A stretch of 64,000 nucleotides of DNA, from positions 620,001 through 684,000 of the forward strand of contig CAWGDC010000006.1 in the NCBI GenBank assembly GCA_963821325.1, in the 5' to 3' direction. The notes under the pieces are model-generated. The model was not told the DNA's origin, did no database searches, and worked only from the letters and a program-made list of their open reading frames with translations. Below, piece after piece: positions 37,672 to 47,288 of the stretch (within the stretch, counting starts at the first letter, position 1; every line of letters begins with the position of its first letter). The translations under genes were made by a program, and so were the position numbers. The stretch is from PALSA-555 sp963821325. GTDB lineage: Bacteria > Actinomycetota > Acidimicrobiia > IMCC26256 > PALSA-555.

Positions 37672-39152
37672 AGGAACCCGTAGCCCTCGTCGCGGAAGGT
37701 GAGGCCGGCGTCTCGGAGCGCGACGTCCCAGTCGCCGGTGACCGACGGGTCGTTCTCCTCCATCCCGTGGTCGGCGACGAGGACGAACGCCGTCCGGTCG
37801 GTGATCCCGGCGTCCTGCACCGCGGCCAGGATGTCGCCCATGCGACCGTCGGTGTCCCGCACAGCGGCGGCCGCGACCTCCGAGTACGGGCCGCCCAGGT
37901 GCATCGCCGCGTCGGTGAGCGTGAAGTTGCAGAACAGGAACGTCGGCACCGGGAACGTCTCCCCCCGGAACTCGCCGTGCAGGATCCCCGTCGCCTGCTC
38001 GACGCCGGCGTGGTCGATGATCGTCGACCATCGGTAGTCCTTGTGGGGGCGCACGAACCGGTCCGTGGTGTGGGGCAGATTCTCCTTCGCGGCCGGCTCG
38101 GGGACCTCGCCACGACGGAACGCGTCGAACGTCGACCAGGACGCGCCGATGTCGCACGGCTCGTCGACCGACGCGCTGAACGCGTCGGGCCGGGCCCGTC
38201 GCAGCACGGTGTGCACCGACTCGACGTCGGGGAAGGTGTGCTGCATGCTCCACGGCCACGTCGCCGACGAGTTCGTGATCACCTGCTCGCCGGTGCGGCG
38301 ATCGAACCAGGCGTTGTGCAGGACGCCGTGATGGCCGGGCAGGCGGCCCGTGAGGACCGACGTGTGGTTCGCGAGCGTCACCGTCGGCAACCCCGCCATC
38401 GCGCCCTGCCCGAACCCGAGCCCCGACTCGAGGAGGCGGGCCACGTTCGGCGCCTCCCCGCGTGCCGCCATGTCGTAGAGAACGTTGGCGTTCGTCCCAT
38501 CGAACAGGAACGCCACGACGTGCTCCGCCGGGCCCGCGCCGGCGTCGAGGGCCGTCGTGAGGACCTCGCCGTCCTGCCCGCGGAGGTGGCGCCCCGCGGC
38601 GTCCGGCTCGATCCCGAGGAGCGCCAAGATCGTCGGGGCCACGTCCACGAGCCGGGCCGACTGGTCGACGAGCCCGGCGTGGCGCACACCGGCGCCGGCG
38701 AGGACCAGCGGGGCGCGGGCCTGCACGATCCCGATCGAGCCGTGCTCACCCCGGTGGCCTCCCTGGTCCTCCCAGTTGTGGTCCGCCGAGTGGATGACGC
38801 ACAGGTCGGGGGCCGCGGGATGGTCGAAGAGCTGCGCGACCTGCTCGAACGCGTCGGGGTACACGTTGTCCCGCCGACGCGGGTGCGGGTGCGCCCGCTC
38901 GTCCGCCAACGGGTGGAACCGGTCCGTGGCGCGATCGGCCAGCGGGTCGACGCCCTCGACGGCCAGCACCTCGAAGCCGGTGCCGTCGCGCCGGAACCGC
39001 ACCGCCCCCTCGTGGGAGCGGGCCTCGTACGCCCCGTCCGTGGCGACGAGCACCATGTCGACGATCGGGTCCAGGGAGGCGTCGGTCAGCACCCCCATCG
39101 CCTGTTCGGCGACGGCACGGCGGGCCGGTGCGAGCCACGTGGGTGCGGTCAC
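37638..39152 (-). CDS. Alkaline phosphatase/phosphodiesterase family protein
   Basis: About 504 aa from the GTG at 39152; an in-frame TTG at 39185 would add 11. The second half matches type I phosphodiesterase/nucleotide pyrophosphatases: VVAFLFDGTNANVLYDMA, the nucleophile region LPTVTLANHTSVLTGRLPGH, and LVADHGMEENDP for metal binding. Before it lies a segment with IHSADHNWEDQGGHRGEHGS and RAPLVLAGAGVRHAGLVDQS, then APTILALLGIEP, which in most relatives is the C-terminal end of the enzyme. No signal peptide is obvious. The substrate is unknown. It overlaps truA tail to tail. Confidence 0.8.
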   Translation of the reverse strand: MTAPTWLAPARRAVAEQAMGVLTDASLDPIVDMVLVATDGAYEARSHEGAVRFRRDGTGFEVLAVEGVDPLADRATDRFHPLADERAHPHPRRRDNVYPDAFEQVAQLFDHPAAPDLCVIHSADHNWEDQGGHRGEHGSIGIVQARAPLVLAGAGVRHAGLVDQSARLVDVAPTILALLGIEPDAAGRHLRGQDGEVLTTALDAGAGPAEHVVAFLFDGTNANVLYDMAARGEAPNVARLLESGLGFGQGAMAGLPTVTLANHTSVLTGRLPGHHGVLHNAWFDRRTGEQVITNSSATWPWSMQHTFPDVESVHTVLRRARPDAFSASVDEPCDIGASWSTFDAFRRGEVPEPAAKENLPHTTDRFVRPHKDYRWSTIIDHAGVEQATGILHGEFRGETFPVPTFLFCNFTLTDAAMHLGGPYSEVAAAAVRDTDGRMGDILAAVQDAGITDRTAFVLVADHGMEENDPSVTGDWDVALRDAGLTFRDEGYGFLYLGDAPGSGS

Positions 39153-39185
39153 AGCCGGTGAGGCTAACGGGCCGATCGTCCTCAA

Positions 39186-39215
39186 TTGCCCGGTCCAGGC
39201 GCTCGTCGGTAAGAT
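39186..39215 (+). promoter_or_regulatory. Putative rplM-rpsI promoter
   Basis: TTGCCC (39186-39191) and TAAGAT (39210-39215) are 18 bases apart in the gap between the divergent phosphodiesterase gene and rplM. TAAGAT is preceded by TCGG. The predicted leader is about 60 bases. Confidence 0.55.
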
Positions 39216-39283
39216 TTCAGACCGCGTTCACGGACCCCGCGGCGGCCCGTCGAACCGACCCCGATCCGCGAGCCCGGGACACC

Positions 39284-39731
39284 GTGCGCACCTTCCAGCC
39301 CAAGGCCTCCGACATCCAACGCGCCTGGCACGTCGTCGACGCCGACGGGCTCGTGCTCGGCCGCGGTCGCGACCGAGGCCGCGACCCTGCTGCGCGGGAA
39401 GCACAAGACGATCTGGGCGCCCCACGCCGACGTCGGCGACCACGTCATCGTCGTGAACGCCGACCGGCTCGACGTCGGCGTCCGCAAGGCGCACGACAAG
39501 CGGTACTGGCGCCACTCCGGCTACCCGGGCGCGATCCGCAGCGAGACCCTGGAGTCGCTGCTCGCACGCGACGCCACCCAGGTCGTCCGGCGGGCCGTGC
39601 GCGGCATGCTGCCCCGCGGGCCGCTCGGCCGGAAGATGGGCCGGCGGCTCCGGGTGTACCGCGGGCCGAACCATCCGCACGCCGCCCAGCAGCCCCAGCC
39701 CCGAGTCGTGACCTCGACTCGGCGGCCGTGA
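39284..39731 (+). CDS. rplM: 50S ribosomal protein uL13 (frameshift near 39365)
   Basis: L13 (about 148 aa) is an early assembly protein. The first frame gives MRTFQPKASDIQRAWHVVDA to VLGR. The second continues VATEAATLLRGKHKTIWAPH through KRYWRHSGYPGAIRSETLES and RGMLPRGPLGRKMGRRLRVY to the end. The break is at CGCGGTC (39363-39369), where one extra G explains it. GTG start. rpsI follows, the universal L13-S9 pair. Confidence 0.92.
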
Positions 39732-39753
39732 CCCGCCACCCGCAAGGAACCGC

Positions 39754-40146
39754 ATGCCCAAGCCGCTGATCCAAACGACTGGTCGACGCAAGGAGGCGGT
39801 GGCGCGTGTCCGGTTGCGACCCGGCTCGGGTCTTGTCGTCATCAACGGCCGTCCCGTCGAGCGTTACTTCACGATGCTCACCCACGTGCAACGCGCCACA
39901 GAGGCGCTGCGCCTGACCCAGACCGCCGACGTGTACGACGTGGACGCGACCATCGGTGGTGGCGGGGTCAGCGGCCAAGCCGGCGCGCTGCGCCTCGGGA
40001 TCGCCCGTGCGCTCGTCAGCCTCGACGACGAGCTGCGCCCCCAGCTGAAGAAGGCGGGGCTGCTCGTCCGCGACGCGCGGGAGAAGGAGCGGCGGAAGTA
40101 CGGCCTGAAGAAGGCGCGCAAAGCGCCGCAGTACTCGAAGCGGTAG
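39754..40146 (+). CDS. rpsI: 30S ribosomal protein uS9
   Basis: S9 (130 aa) reaches the P-site tRNA anticodon with its basic C-terminal tail (KKARKAPQYSKR). TTGRRKEAVARVRLRPGSG and GGGVSGQAGALRLGIARALV are diagnostic. The ATG is at 39754, and the gene is intact. Confidence 0.97.
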   Translation: MPKPLIQTTGRRKEAVARVRLRPGSGLVVINGRPVERYFTMLTHVQRATEALRLTQTADVYDVDATIGGGGVSGQAGALRLGIARALVSLDDELRPQLKKAGLLVRDAREKERRKYGLKKARKAPQYSKR

Positions 40147-40177
40147 TGCGAGGCCGCGCGGCGCCCCGTCGCGAGCT

Positions 40178-41533
40178 GTGACCCTCCGATTCGGAACCGA
40201 CGGGATCCGCGGCGTCGCGAACCGCGAGCTCACCCCCGAGCTCGTCACCGCGCTCGGACGGGCCGCGGCCCGCACCCTCGGGACCGACCGGCCCTTCATC
40301 GTCGGGCGGGACACGCGTCGCTCCGGCCCGATGATCGAGGCCGCGCTCGTCACCGGCATCTGCGCCGAAGGGGCCGACGTCGAGCTCGTCGGGGTGGTGC
40401 CGTCACCGACCGTCGCGTACCTCGCGGCGCGTGCCGGCGCCCCCGGCGCCGTGATCTCCGCCAGCCACAACCCGTTCGAGGACAACGGCGTGAAGCTGTT
40501 CAGTCCCGGCGGGAAGAAGATGACCGAGGCCGTCGAGGCCCAGCTCGAGGCGCAGGTGCGCGAGCTGGCCGTGAACCCACCGGAGCCCGGACCCGGCGGC
40601 TCGGACGTCGGCGTCGCCCAACCGACACGCGACGCGATCAGCGACTACGTCGCCCACGTCGTCTCGGTGCTCGAAGGCCGGACCCTCGAGGACCTTCAGG
40701 TGGTGCTCGACTGCGGCAACGGCGCGGCGTTCCGTACCGTGCCGAAGATCTTCCGGGAGCTGGGCGCCACCGTCGAGATGATCAACGCGGCGCCCGACGG
40801 GACCAACATCAACGCCGGGTGCGGGTCGACCGACACGAACCAGCTCCAAGAGGCCGTCATCGCGTCGGGGTCGCGAGCCGGGTTGGCGTTCGACGGTGAC
40901 GCCGACCGCGTGATCGCCGTGGACGAGCGCGGCAGCATCGTCGACGGCGATCAGATCATGGCCGTCTGCGCCCTCGACCTCGCCGAGCGCGGCAAGCTGA
41001 AGAACCGCGCCGTCGTCGGCACGGTCATGTCGAACCTCGGCCTGCGCCGCTGCCTCGAATCGCACGACATCGGCTTCGTCGAGGTGCCCGTCGGCGACCG
41101 GTACGTGACCGACGAGCTTGAGCGCCGCGACCTGTCCCTCGGCGGCGAGCAATCCGGGCACATCATCTTCCGGGACCACGAGCACACCGGCGACGGGGCC
41201 CTCACCGGCGTGATGCTCCTCGACGTCGTCGTCGGGACGGGTCACTCCCTGTCGCTGCTCGCCGGGGTCATGCAGCGGTTCCCGCAGGTGCTGCGCAACG
41301 TGGCCGTCCGAGACCACAACGCGCTCGACTCCGCCAGCGCGTTCTGGGAGGAGGCCGCGTCGATCGAACGCGACCTCGGCACCGAGGGGCGGGTCCTGGT
41401 CCGGCCGTCGGGCACCGAACCGGTCGTGCGCGTGATGGTCGAGGCGCCCAGCGTCGAGCAGGCCGAGCTCATCGCCGACCGGCTCGTCGGAGCGGTGCAG
41501 CGGGCCTGCGGTGCGCCGCCGCCTCCCTCCTAG
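40178..41533 (+). CDS. glmM: Phosphoglucosamine mutase
   Basis: Interconverts glucosamine-6-phosphate and glucosamine-1-phosphate for UDP-GlcNAc and peptidoglycan synthesis. FGTDGIRGVANRELTPEL opens the protein. The phosphorylated Ser is in AVISASHNPFEDNGVK, the Mg loop is GLAFDGDADRVIAVD, and the sugar and phosphate sites are GGEQSGHIIF and VRPSGTEPVVRVMVE. It is 451 aa, starts at a GTG and is intact. The next gene appears to be glmS-like, giving consecutive pathway steps. Confidence 0.97.
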   Translation: MTLRFGTDGIRGVANRELTPELVTALGRAAARTLGTDRPFIVGRDTRRSGPMIEAALVTGICAEGADVELVGVVPSPTVAYLAARAGAPGAVISASHNPFEDNGVKLFSPGGKKMTEAVEAQLEAQVRELAVNPPEPGPGGSDVGVAQPTRDAISDYVAHVVSVLEGRTLEDLQVVLDCGNGAAFRTVPKIFRELGATVEMINAAPDGTNINAGCGSTDTNQLQEAVIASGSRAGLAFDGDADRVIAVDERGSIVDGDQIMAVCALDLAERGKLKNRAVVGTVMSNLGLRRCLESHDIGFVEVPVGDRYVTDELERRDLSLGGEQSGHIIFRDHEHTGDGALTGVMLLDVVVGTGHSLSLLAGVMQRFPQVLRNVAVRDHNALDSASAFWEEAASIERDLGTEGRVLVRPSGTEPVVRVMVEAPSVEQAELIADRLVGAVQRACGAPPPPS

Positions 41534-41544
41534 GCTGGTCCCAG

Positions 41545-44500
41545 ATGTGCGGAATCATCGGTGTGGTCCGTCGCCGGGCCACCCGCCCGCCGCCCGTTCT
41601 CGCGCCGCTGTTGGCGACCCTCGACACCGCGCTGGCGGCGATCGTGGACTGGAACGGGACGCTCGCGGTGCTCGAGGACGCGGCCCGCGGGCTCCACGAC
41701 CTCGACGCCGCCCTCCGGGGCGTGCCCGGGATCCGCGCCCTGCTCGACGACCCAGCCGGCGCGAGCGGGCTCGACACCCGCGCGGCGCGTGCCACCGGGC
41801 TCCTCGACGCGCTCGAGACGCGCCTCGACGCGGGCGAGGCCCCGCCGGCCGGCGCTGCCCTCGAGGCGTTGAACGCGACGCTGCTGTCGCTGCGCGACTC
41901 GCTCTGGGCGATCCGACACGACCGCCTCGACGGTGCCCGGGCCGTCGGCGATCTCGCCGGCCCCGGCGCGTCCGCCGCGGCGGTCGCCGGCTTCGCGTCC
42001 GTGCAGACCGCGCTGTCGGCCATCGACCGCCTCGAGGTCCGCGGCCGCGACTCGGCCGGCCTGCACCTCCTCGTCCGCGGGCACGGCCTGCCCCTCGACG
42101 ACCCCGGCGTGCACGCCCGCCTGGCGGCCCGGTCCACCGACCCGCTCTTCGAGTCCGGCTCGGTGCGGACGCCCGATGGGCTGCTCGCCTTCGTCTACAA
42201 GGCGGCCGCCGAGATCGGGGAGCTCGGGGACAACACGCGACGACTCCGCGCCGCGGTCCGCGACGACGGGCTCCTCCACGACGCGCTCGAGCGCCGACAC
42301 CGCCGAGGTCACCGTGCTCGGCCACACCCGGTGGGCCAGCGTCGGGATCATCTCCGAGGCGAACGCCCATCCGCTCGCCAGCGACGAGCCGGGCCGGGAC
42401 AACCCGTACGTCGTCGCCGCCCTGAACGGCGACGTCGACAACTACGCCGACCTTCTGAGCGTCGATCAGCTCGTCGTCCCGCCCGAGATCACCACCGACG
42501 CCAAGATCATCCCCACCCTCGCGGCCCACCGCCGCCACGACGGGCAGGCGCCGACCGACGCGTTCCGCAGCGCCGTCGCCTCGCTCGACGGGTCCGTCGC
42601 CGTGGCCGCGAGCCTGGCCGAGGAGCCCGACCGGCTGTTCCTCGCGCTGCGGGGCAGCGGCCAGGCGCTCTACGTCGGGCTCGCCGAGGACGCCTTCGTG
42701 GTGGCCAGCGAGCCGTACGGGCTCGTCGAGGAGACCGCCACCTACCTGCGCATGGACGGGGAGACGCCGCCGACCCCGACCGGCCCGCGCCACCCGCGGG
42801 CAGGTGGTCGTCGTCGACGGCGCCCACGGCGGGACCCTCGAAGGCATCGCCCGCTACGCCTACGACGGGACCCCACGGCCCGTCGACGCCGCCGAGCTCG
42901 CAGGTCGCGCGAGATCACGACCCGCGACATCGACCGCGGCGGCGTTCCCGCACTTCCTCCTGAAGGAGATCTCCGAGGCGCCCGATTCGTTCCGCAAGAC
43001 GCTGCGGGGCAAGATCGTCGACGACGCCGACGGCGGCCTGACCGTCCGCCTCGACCCCAGCACCCTCCCCGATCAGCTCCGCGCCCGCCTGCGGGACGGC
43101 ACCATCCGGCGCGTCGTCGTCATCGGCCAGGGCACCGCGGCCGTCGCCGGGCAGAGCCTCGCCGCTGGCGCTCGACGGACCTGCTCGACGGCCAGGTCAC
43201 GGTGCAGGCCCTCCCCGCCACCGAGCTGTCCGGCTTCGGGCTGCGCCGACGACATGACCGACACGCTCGTCGTCGCCATCAGCCAGTAGCGGCACGACCA
43301 CCGACACCAACCGCACCGTCGACCTGGTGCCGCGCCCGGGGCGCCACCGTCGTCGCGATCGTCAACCGGCGCAACAGCGACCTCGTCGACAAGTCCGACG
43401 GCGTGCTGTACACCTCCGACGGACGCGACGTCGAGATGAGCGTCGCGTCGACCAAGGCGTTCTACGCCCAGGTCGCCGCCGGCTACCTGCTCGCGATCGC
43501 TGCTCGCTGCCGAGCTCGGGGTCACGACGCCGCGCTCGGCGTCGCTCCTCGCCGCGCTGCGCCTGCTGCCCGACGCGATGCGCTCGAGGTGCATCGACGA
43601 GCGGCACCGACATCGCGGGCGTCGCGCGACGCCACGTGCTGAACCGGCGGTACTGGGCCGTCGTCGGCAACGGACGCAACATCGATCGCGGCCGCGGAGG
43701 TGCGCATCAAGCTGTCCGAGCTCTGCTACAAGGCCGATCGCCTGCGACGTGACCGAGGACAAGAAGCACATCGACCTGTCCTCCGAGCCGCTGATCCTCG
43801 TCTGCGCCGCCGGCCTGGCCGGGTCCAACGTCGACGACGTCGCCAAGGAGGTGGCGATCTACCGGGCGCACCAGCGCCGCGCCGCTGGTGATCGCCAGCG
43901 CCGACGCGGCCCCGATGTTCTCCGCACGCGGCTCGAGGTCATCGTCGTGCCGTCCGTCGACCCGGCGCTGGCCTTCGTGCTCTCCACGGTCGCCGGTCAC
44001 CTGTTCGGCTACGAGGCGGCGCTCGCCATCGACGCTCAGGCCCGGCCTCTCCGCGAGGCCCGCGCCGCGATCGAGAGCGCGGCCGCGGGCCCGCCCGACG
44101 CGCTCCTCGAGCGGCTCGCGCCTCCGCTCGAGGGCCCGGCGCAGCGCTTCGTCGACGGGCTGCGCGCCGGCCAATTCGACGGGACGATGGAGGCGAGCAC
44201 CGCGACACGGATCGCGTCGCTGCTGCGCTACGCCGGCGGCGGCCTGCCGCTCGACTCCTACGAGGTGGAGCACGGCAACCTCGGCACGCCGAGCACCGTC
44301 GTGCACGACCTCACCGCCGCGCTCACGAAGGGCATCGACGAGCTCACCCGGCCCGTCGACGCCATCAAGCATCAGGCCAAGACGGTCACCGTCGGCATCT
44401 CCCGGTCCGACGAGACGCTGCTCGCGCGTCCCGCTGGTCGCGAGGTCCTCGCGGCCGGCGCGCGCGCGCGACGGCCTCAGCTACCGGGTGCTGCGCACGC

Positions 44501-44986
44501 TCGCCGGCCTCGACCCCGCGGTCGAGGAGGTCACCGGCTACACCCGCTACCGGGTCGAAGGCGACGTCGCCGCCGATGCCGCGACGATCCACGTCGTCGA
44601 CCGGGGCGGCGTCGCCGCGGGGCTCGTGTCGCGCACCGACCGGGACCCGCGCCTGCGGGGCACGAAGCACCGCGTCGCGAACCGGCGCGAGGTGACGGCG
44701 GTGCGCGGCCGAGCCGACGACCGGACCCTGGTCATCGTCCCCGAGGTGAAGGCACAACGAGACGGTCGGCGCTCGACCCTGCTGCACGTCCGCTTCGCCG
44801 GCACGCTCGCGCCCGACGCCGATGCGCGGCGTCCTCGAGGCCTACCAGGGCCGCTACGGCGCCCTGAAGGACGCCGTCACCGAGACCGAACCGACCTTCG
44901 ACGACGCGGTCCTGGCCCGCATCCCCGTCGTCGACCTGCTCACCGAGCCCGTCTACGTGCTCGCCGACCGGTGGCACCACCGGTGA
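41545..44986 (+). CDS. Very long glucosamine-6-phosphate synthase-like protein (many frameshifts)
   Basis: The ATG gives MCGIIGVV, with the Cys-2 nucleophile of glutamine amidotransferases. Canonical GlmS reaches RGYDSAG by about residue 30. Here RLEVRGRDSAGLHLL comes near residue 170, after a helical Ala/Leu/Asp-rich insert. Later pieces in shifting frames are LGHTRWASVG, ALNGDVDNYADL, HFLLKEISEAPDSFRKTLRG, VVVIGQGTAAVAGQSLA (SIS 1), ASTKAFYAQ and WAVVGNGRN with KLSELCYK (SIS 2). An extra C-terminal part of about 350 aa follows. The usual GlmS end with PRNLAKSVTVE is absent. The total is near 1150 codons against about 610 normally. About 15-20 one-base breaks occur between 42293 and 44825. 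Confidence 0.75.
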
Positions 44987-45393
44987 GCGCGACTGGCGCG
45001 GCGGCGCCCGCCGGGTTGCGCATCGTCGGGCTCGGCACCGACCTCGTCGAGGTCCCCCGGTTCCGCCTGGCGATGGAGCGACGCGGCGAGCGGCTCGGGG
45101 AGCGGCTCTTCAGCGACGACGAACGGGCCTACGCCTACCGGCAGAAGGACCCCGCCAAGAGCCTCGCCGCCCGGTTCGGCGCGAAGGAGGCGGTCATGAA
45201 GGCCCTCGGTGTCGGCCTCTGGAAGTTCAAGCTGCGCGACGTCGAGGTGGTCCGCCAGCGGGGCGGCGCCCCACGGGTCGCGCTGCACGGGCGAGCCGCC
45301 GTCCTCGCCGACGAGCACGGCGTCGTGGCCTGGCATCTGTCGCTGACGCACACCGACGCCACCGCGCTGGCGGTCGCGATCGCCGTCGGCTGA
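44983..45393 (+). CDS. acpS: Holo-[acyl-carrier-protein] synthase
   Basis: Transfers 4'-phosphopantetheine from CoA to acyl carrier protein. The Mg/CoA motifs GLGTDLVEVPRF and RFGAKEAVMKALG are present, and a late LSLTHTDATALAVAI closes the fold. It is 136 aa. The GTG overlaps the end of the glmS-like gene (GGTGAG). It is followed by nnr two bases after the stop. Confidence 0.93.
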   Translation: MSATGAAAPAGLRIVGLGTDLVEVPRFRLAMERRGERLGERLFSDDERAYAYRQKDPAKSLAARFGAKEAVMKALGVGLWKFKLRDVEVVRQRGGAPRVALHGRAAVLADEHGVVAWHLSLTHTDATALAVAIAVG

Positions 45394-45395
45394 CC

Positions 45396-46818
45396 GTGCC
45401 ACCCGTCCTCGCTCCCGCTGAGATGGCCGAGGCCGACCGGCGCACCATCGCCGCCGGCACACCGGTCGAGACGCTCATGGACCGCGCCGGCCGGGCGGTC
45501 GCGTGGGAGATCCGTCGCCGGCTCGACGGCGTCTACGGCCGGCGCGCCGTCGTCGTGTGCGGGAAGGGCAACAACGGCGGGGACGGGCTCGTGACCGCCG
45601 CCGTCCTCACCGGCTGGGGCGTGGCGGTCGACGTCGTCGAGCTCGCCACCCCGCCGCCCGCCGACACCGTCGCGCGGGCCCTGGCCCGTGCCGATGTCCT
45701 CGTGGACGCGATGTACGGCACCGGGTTCACCGGCCGGCTCGAGGGGATCGCCGCGGACGTCGCCACCGCGAGCGCCGCGCACCTCACCGTCGCCGTCGAC
45801 ATCCCCTCGGGCATCGACGGCCGCACCGGCGCCGCCGACGGGCCGGCGGTGCAGGCCACGACCACCGTCACGTTCGCCGCCCACAAGCCGGGGCTGCTCT
45901 TCGAGCCGGGACGGGCGCACGCCGGCGTCGTCCGCGTCGCCGACATCGGCATCGACGTCGGCGCCCCGGCGCTGCAGCTCCTCGACGTCGACGACGCCCG
46001 CGACGCGCTCGACGCGCAGCGAGCGTCCGGACGATACGAACAAGTGGCGCGCCGGGCTGCTCGTCGTCGGCGGCTCCGGCGGCATGACCGGCGCGCCCCG
46101 GTTCGTGAGCCACGCCGCGATGCGCGCCGGCGCCGGCATCGTCTGGTGCGGCGTGCCCGCGCCCTCGAGCGGCGACGGCAGCGAGGTCATCACGAAGGTG
46201 CTGCCCGCCACCGACGGTGGGGCGCTCGCCGGCCTCGGTGACCTGCTCGTCGTCGTCGAGCGGTTCCGCGCCGTCGCCGTCGGGCCCGGTCTCGGCACCG
46301 CCGACGCCACCCGCGCCGCCGTCCGCGAGCTGGTCGCGAAGGCGCCGGTCCCGCTCGTGCTCGACGCCGACGGGCTCAACGCCTACGCCGACCACGCCAC
46401 CGACCTCGCCGACCGGCCCGCACCGACGGTCCTCACGCCGCACGACGGGGAGTACGCGCGCCTCACGGGCGACCCCGTCGGTGTCGACCGGGTCGACGCC
46501 GCCCGGCGTCTCGCCGAGCGCAGCGGCTGCGTGACGCTGCTGAAGGGCCCGGCCACCGTCGTCGCCGACCCCAGCGGCCGGGCCGTGATCAACCCCACCG
46601 GCGGGCCCGAGCTCGCCACCGCGGGCAGCGGCGACGTCCTCACCGGGATCATCGGCGGCTTCCTCGCCCGCGGCCTGCCCGCCTTCGACGCGGCCGCCAC
46701 CGCCGCCTTCGTCCACGGCCGGGCGGGTGACGTCGCGGGCCATACTGGCCTCATCGCGAGTGACCTGATCGCGGCCCTGCCGCGCACGCTCGCCGACCTG
46801 AGCTCCCGGGAGCGCTGA
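45396..46818 (+). CDS. nnr: Bifunctional NAD(P)H-hydrate epimerase/dehydratase (frameshift near 46020)
   Basis: Repairs hydrated NAD(P)H. The N-terminal epimerase part (about residues 1-205) shows VVVCGKGNNGGDGLVTAAVL and AVDIPSGIDGRTGAADG. The C-terminal ADP/ATP-dependent dehydratase shows LLVVGGSGGMTGAPRFVSHA, VLTPHDGEYARL and the nucleotide-binding ATAGSGDVLTGIIGGF. The frame changes near 46020 between the domains, and one extra C before GAGCGT would explain it. The full protein is about 474 aa. The stop overlaps the next ATG. Confidence 0.93.
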
Positions 46819-47288
46819 TGCCCACCTCCACCCCGATCCGAGACGTCATGACCACCACGGTGATCACGCTGCGTCCCGACCAGACCTTCGAGGAGGCCGC
46901 CGACGTCCTGTCCCAGCACTCGATCGGCGCCGCCCCGGTCGTCGACGACGACGGGAAGGTGGTCGGGCTGCTGCGCGACGAGGACCTCATCGTCTCCGAA
47001 TCGAACCTCCACGCACCGACCTGGCTGAACCTCTTCGGCGTCGGCGTGCCGCTCCCCGGCTCGCAGAAGCACTTCGAGCACGAGCTCCGGCGCATGGTCG
47101 CCGCCAACGTCGCCGAGCTCATGAGCGAGCACTTCGCGACCGCCCGACCCGACGACACGCTCGGCACGGTCGCGGCGCAGATGCACGACCGCGACGTCAC
47201 CCACATGCCGGTGGTCGACGACGACGGCCGACTCGTCGGGATCGTCGCCCGCGGCGACCTGGTGCGACGCGTCGCCGCCGACACGTGA
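46818..47288 (+). CDS. CBS domain protein
   Basis: A 156-residue cytosolic protein made of two CBS motifs: IRDVMTTTVITLRPDQTFEE with SIGAAPVVDDDGKVVGLL, and VAELMSEHFATARPDDTLGT with DVTHMPVVDDDGRLVGIV. CBS pairs bind adenine nucleotides and regulate partners. No catalytic domain is attached. It overlaps nnr and alr by a few bases, so all three are likely on one transcript. The partner is unknown. Confidence 0.92.
   Translation: MPTSTPIRDVMTTTVITLRPDQTFEEAADVLSQHSIGAAPVVDDDGKVVGLLRDEDLIVSESNLHAPTWLNLFGVGVPLPGSQKHFEHELRRMVAANVAELMSEHFATARPDDTLGTVAAQMHDRDVTHMPVVDDDGRLVGIVARGDLVRRVAADT

Noticed and set aside
40178..41533. Possible eukaryote-like phosphomannomutase instead of glmM
   Set aside because: The ISASHNP serine loop, the FGTDGIRG start and the setting after rplM-rpsI all fit bacterial GlmM.
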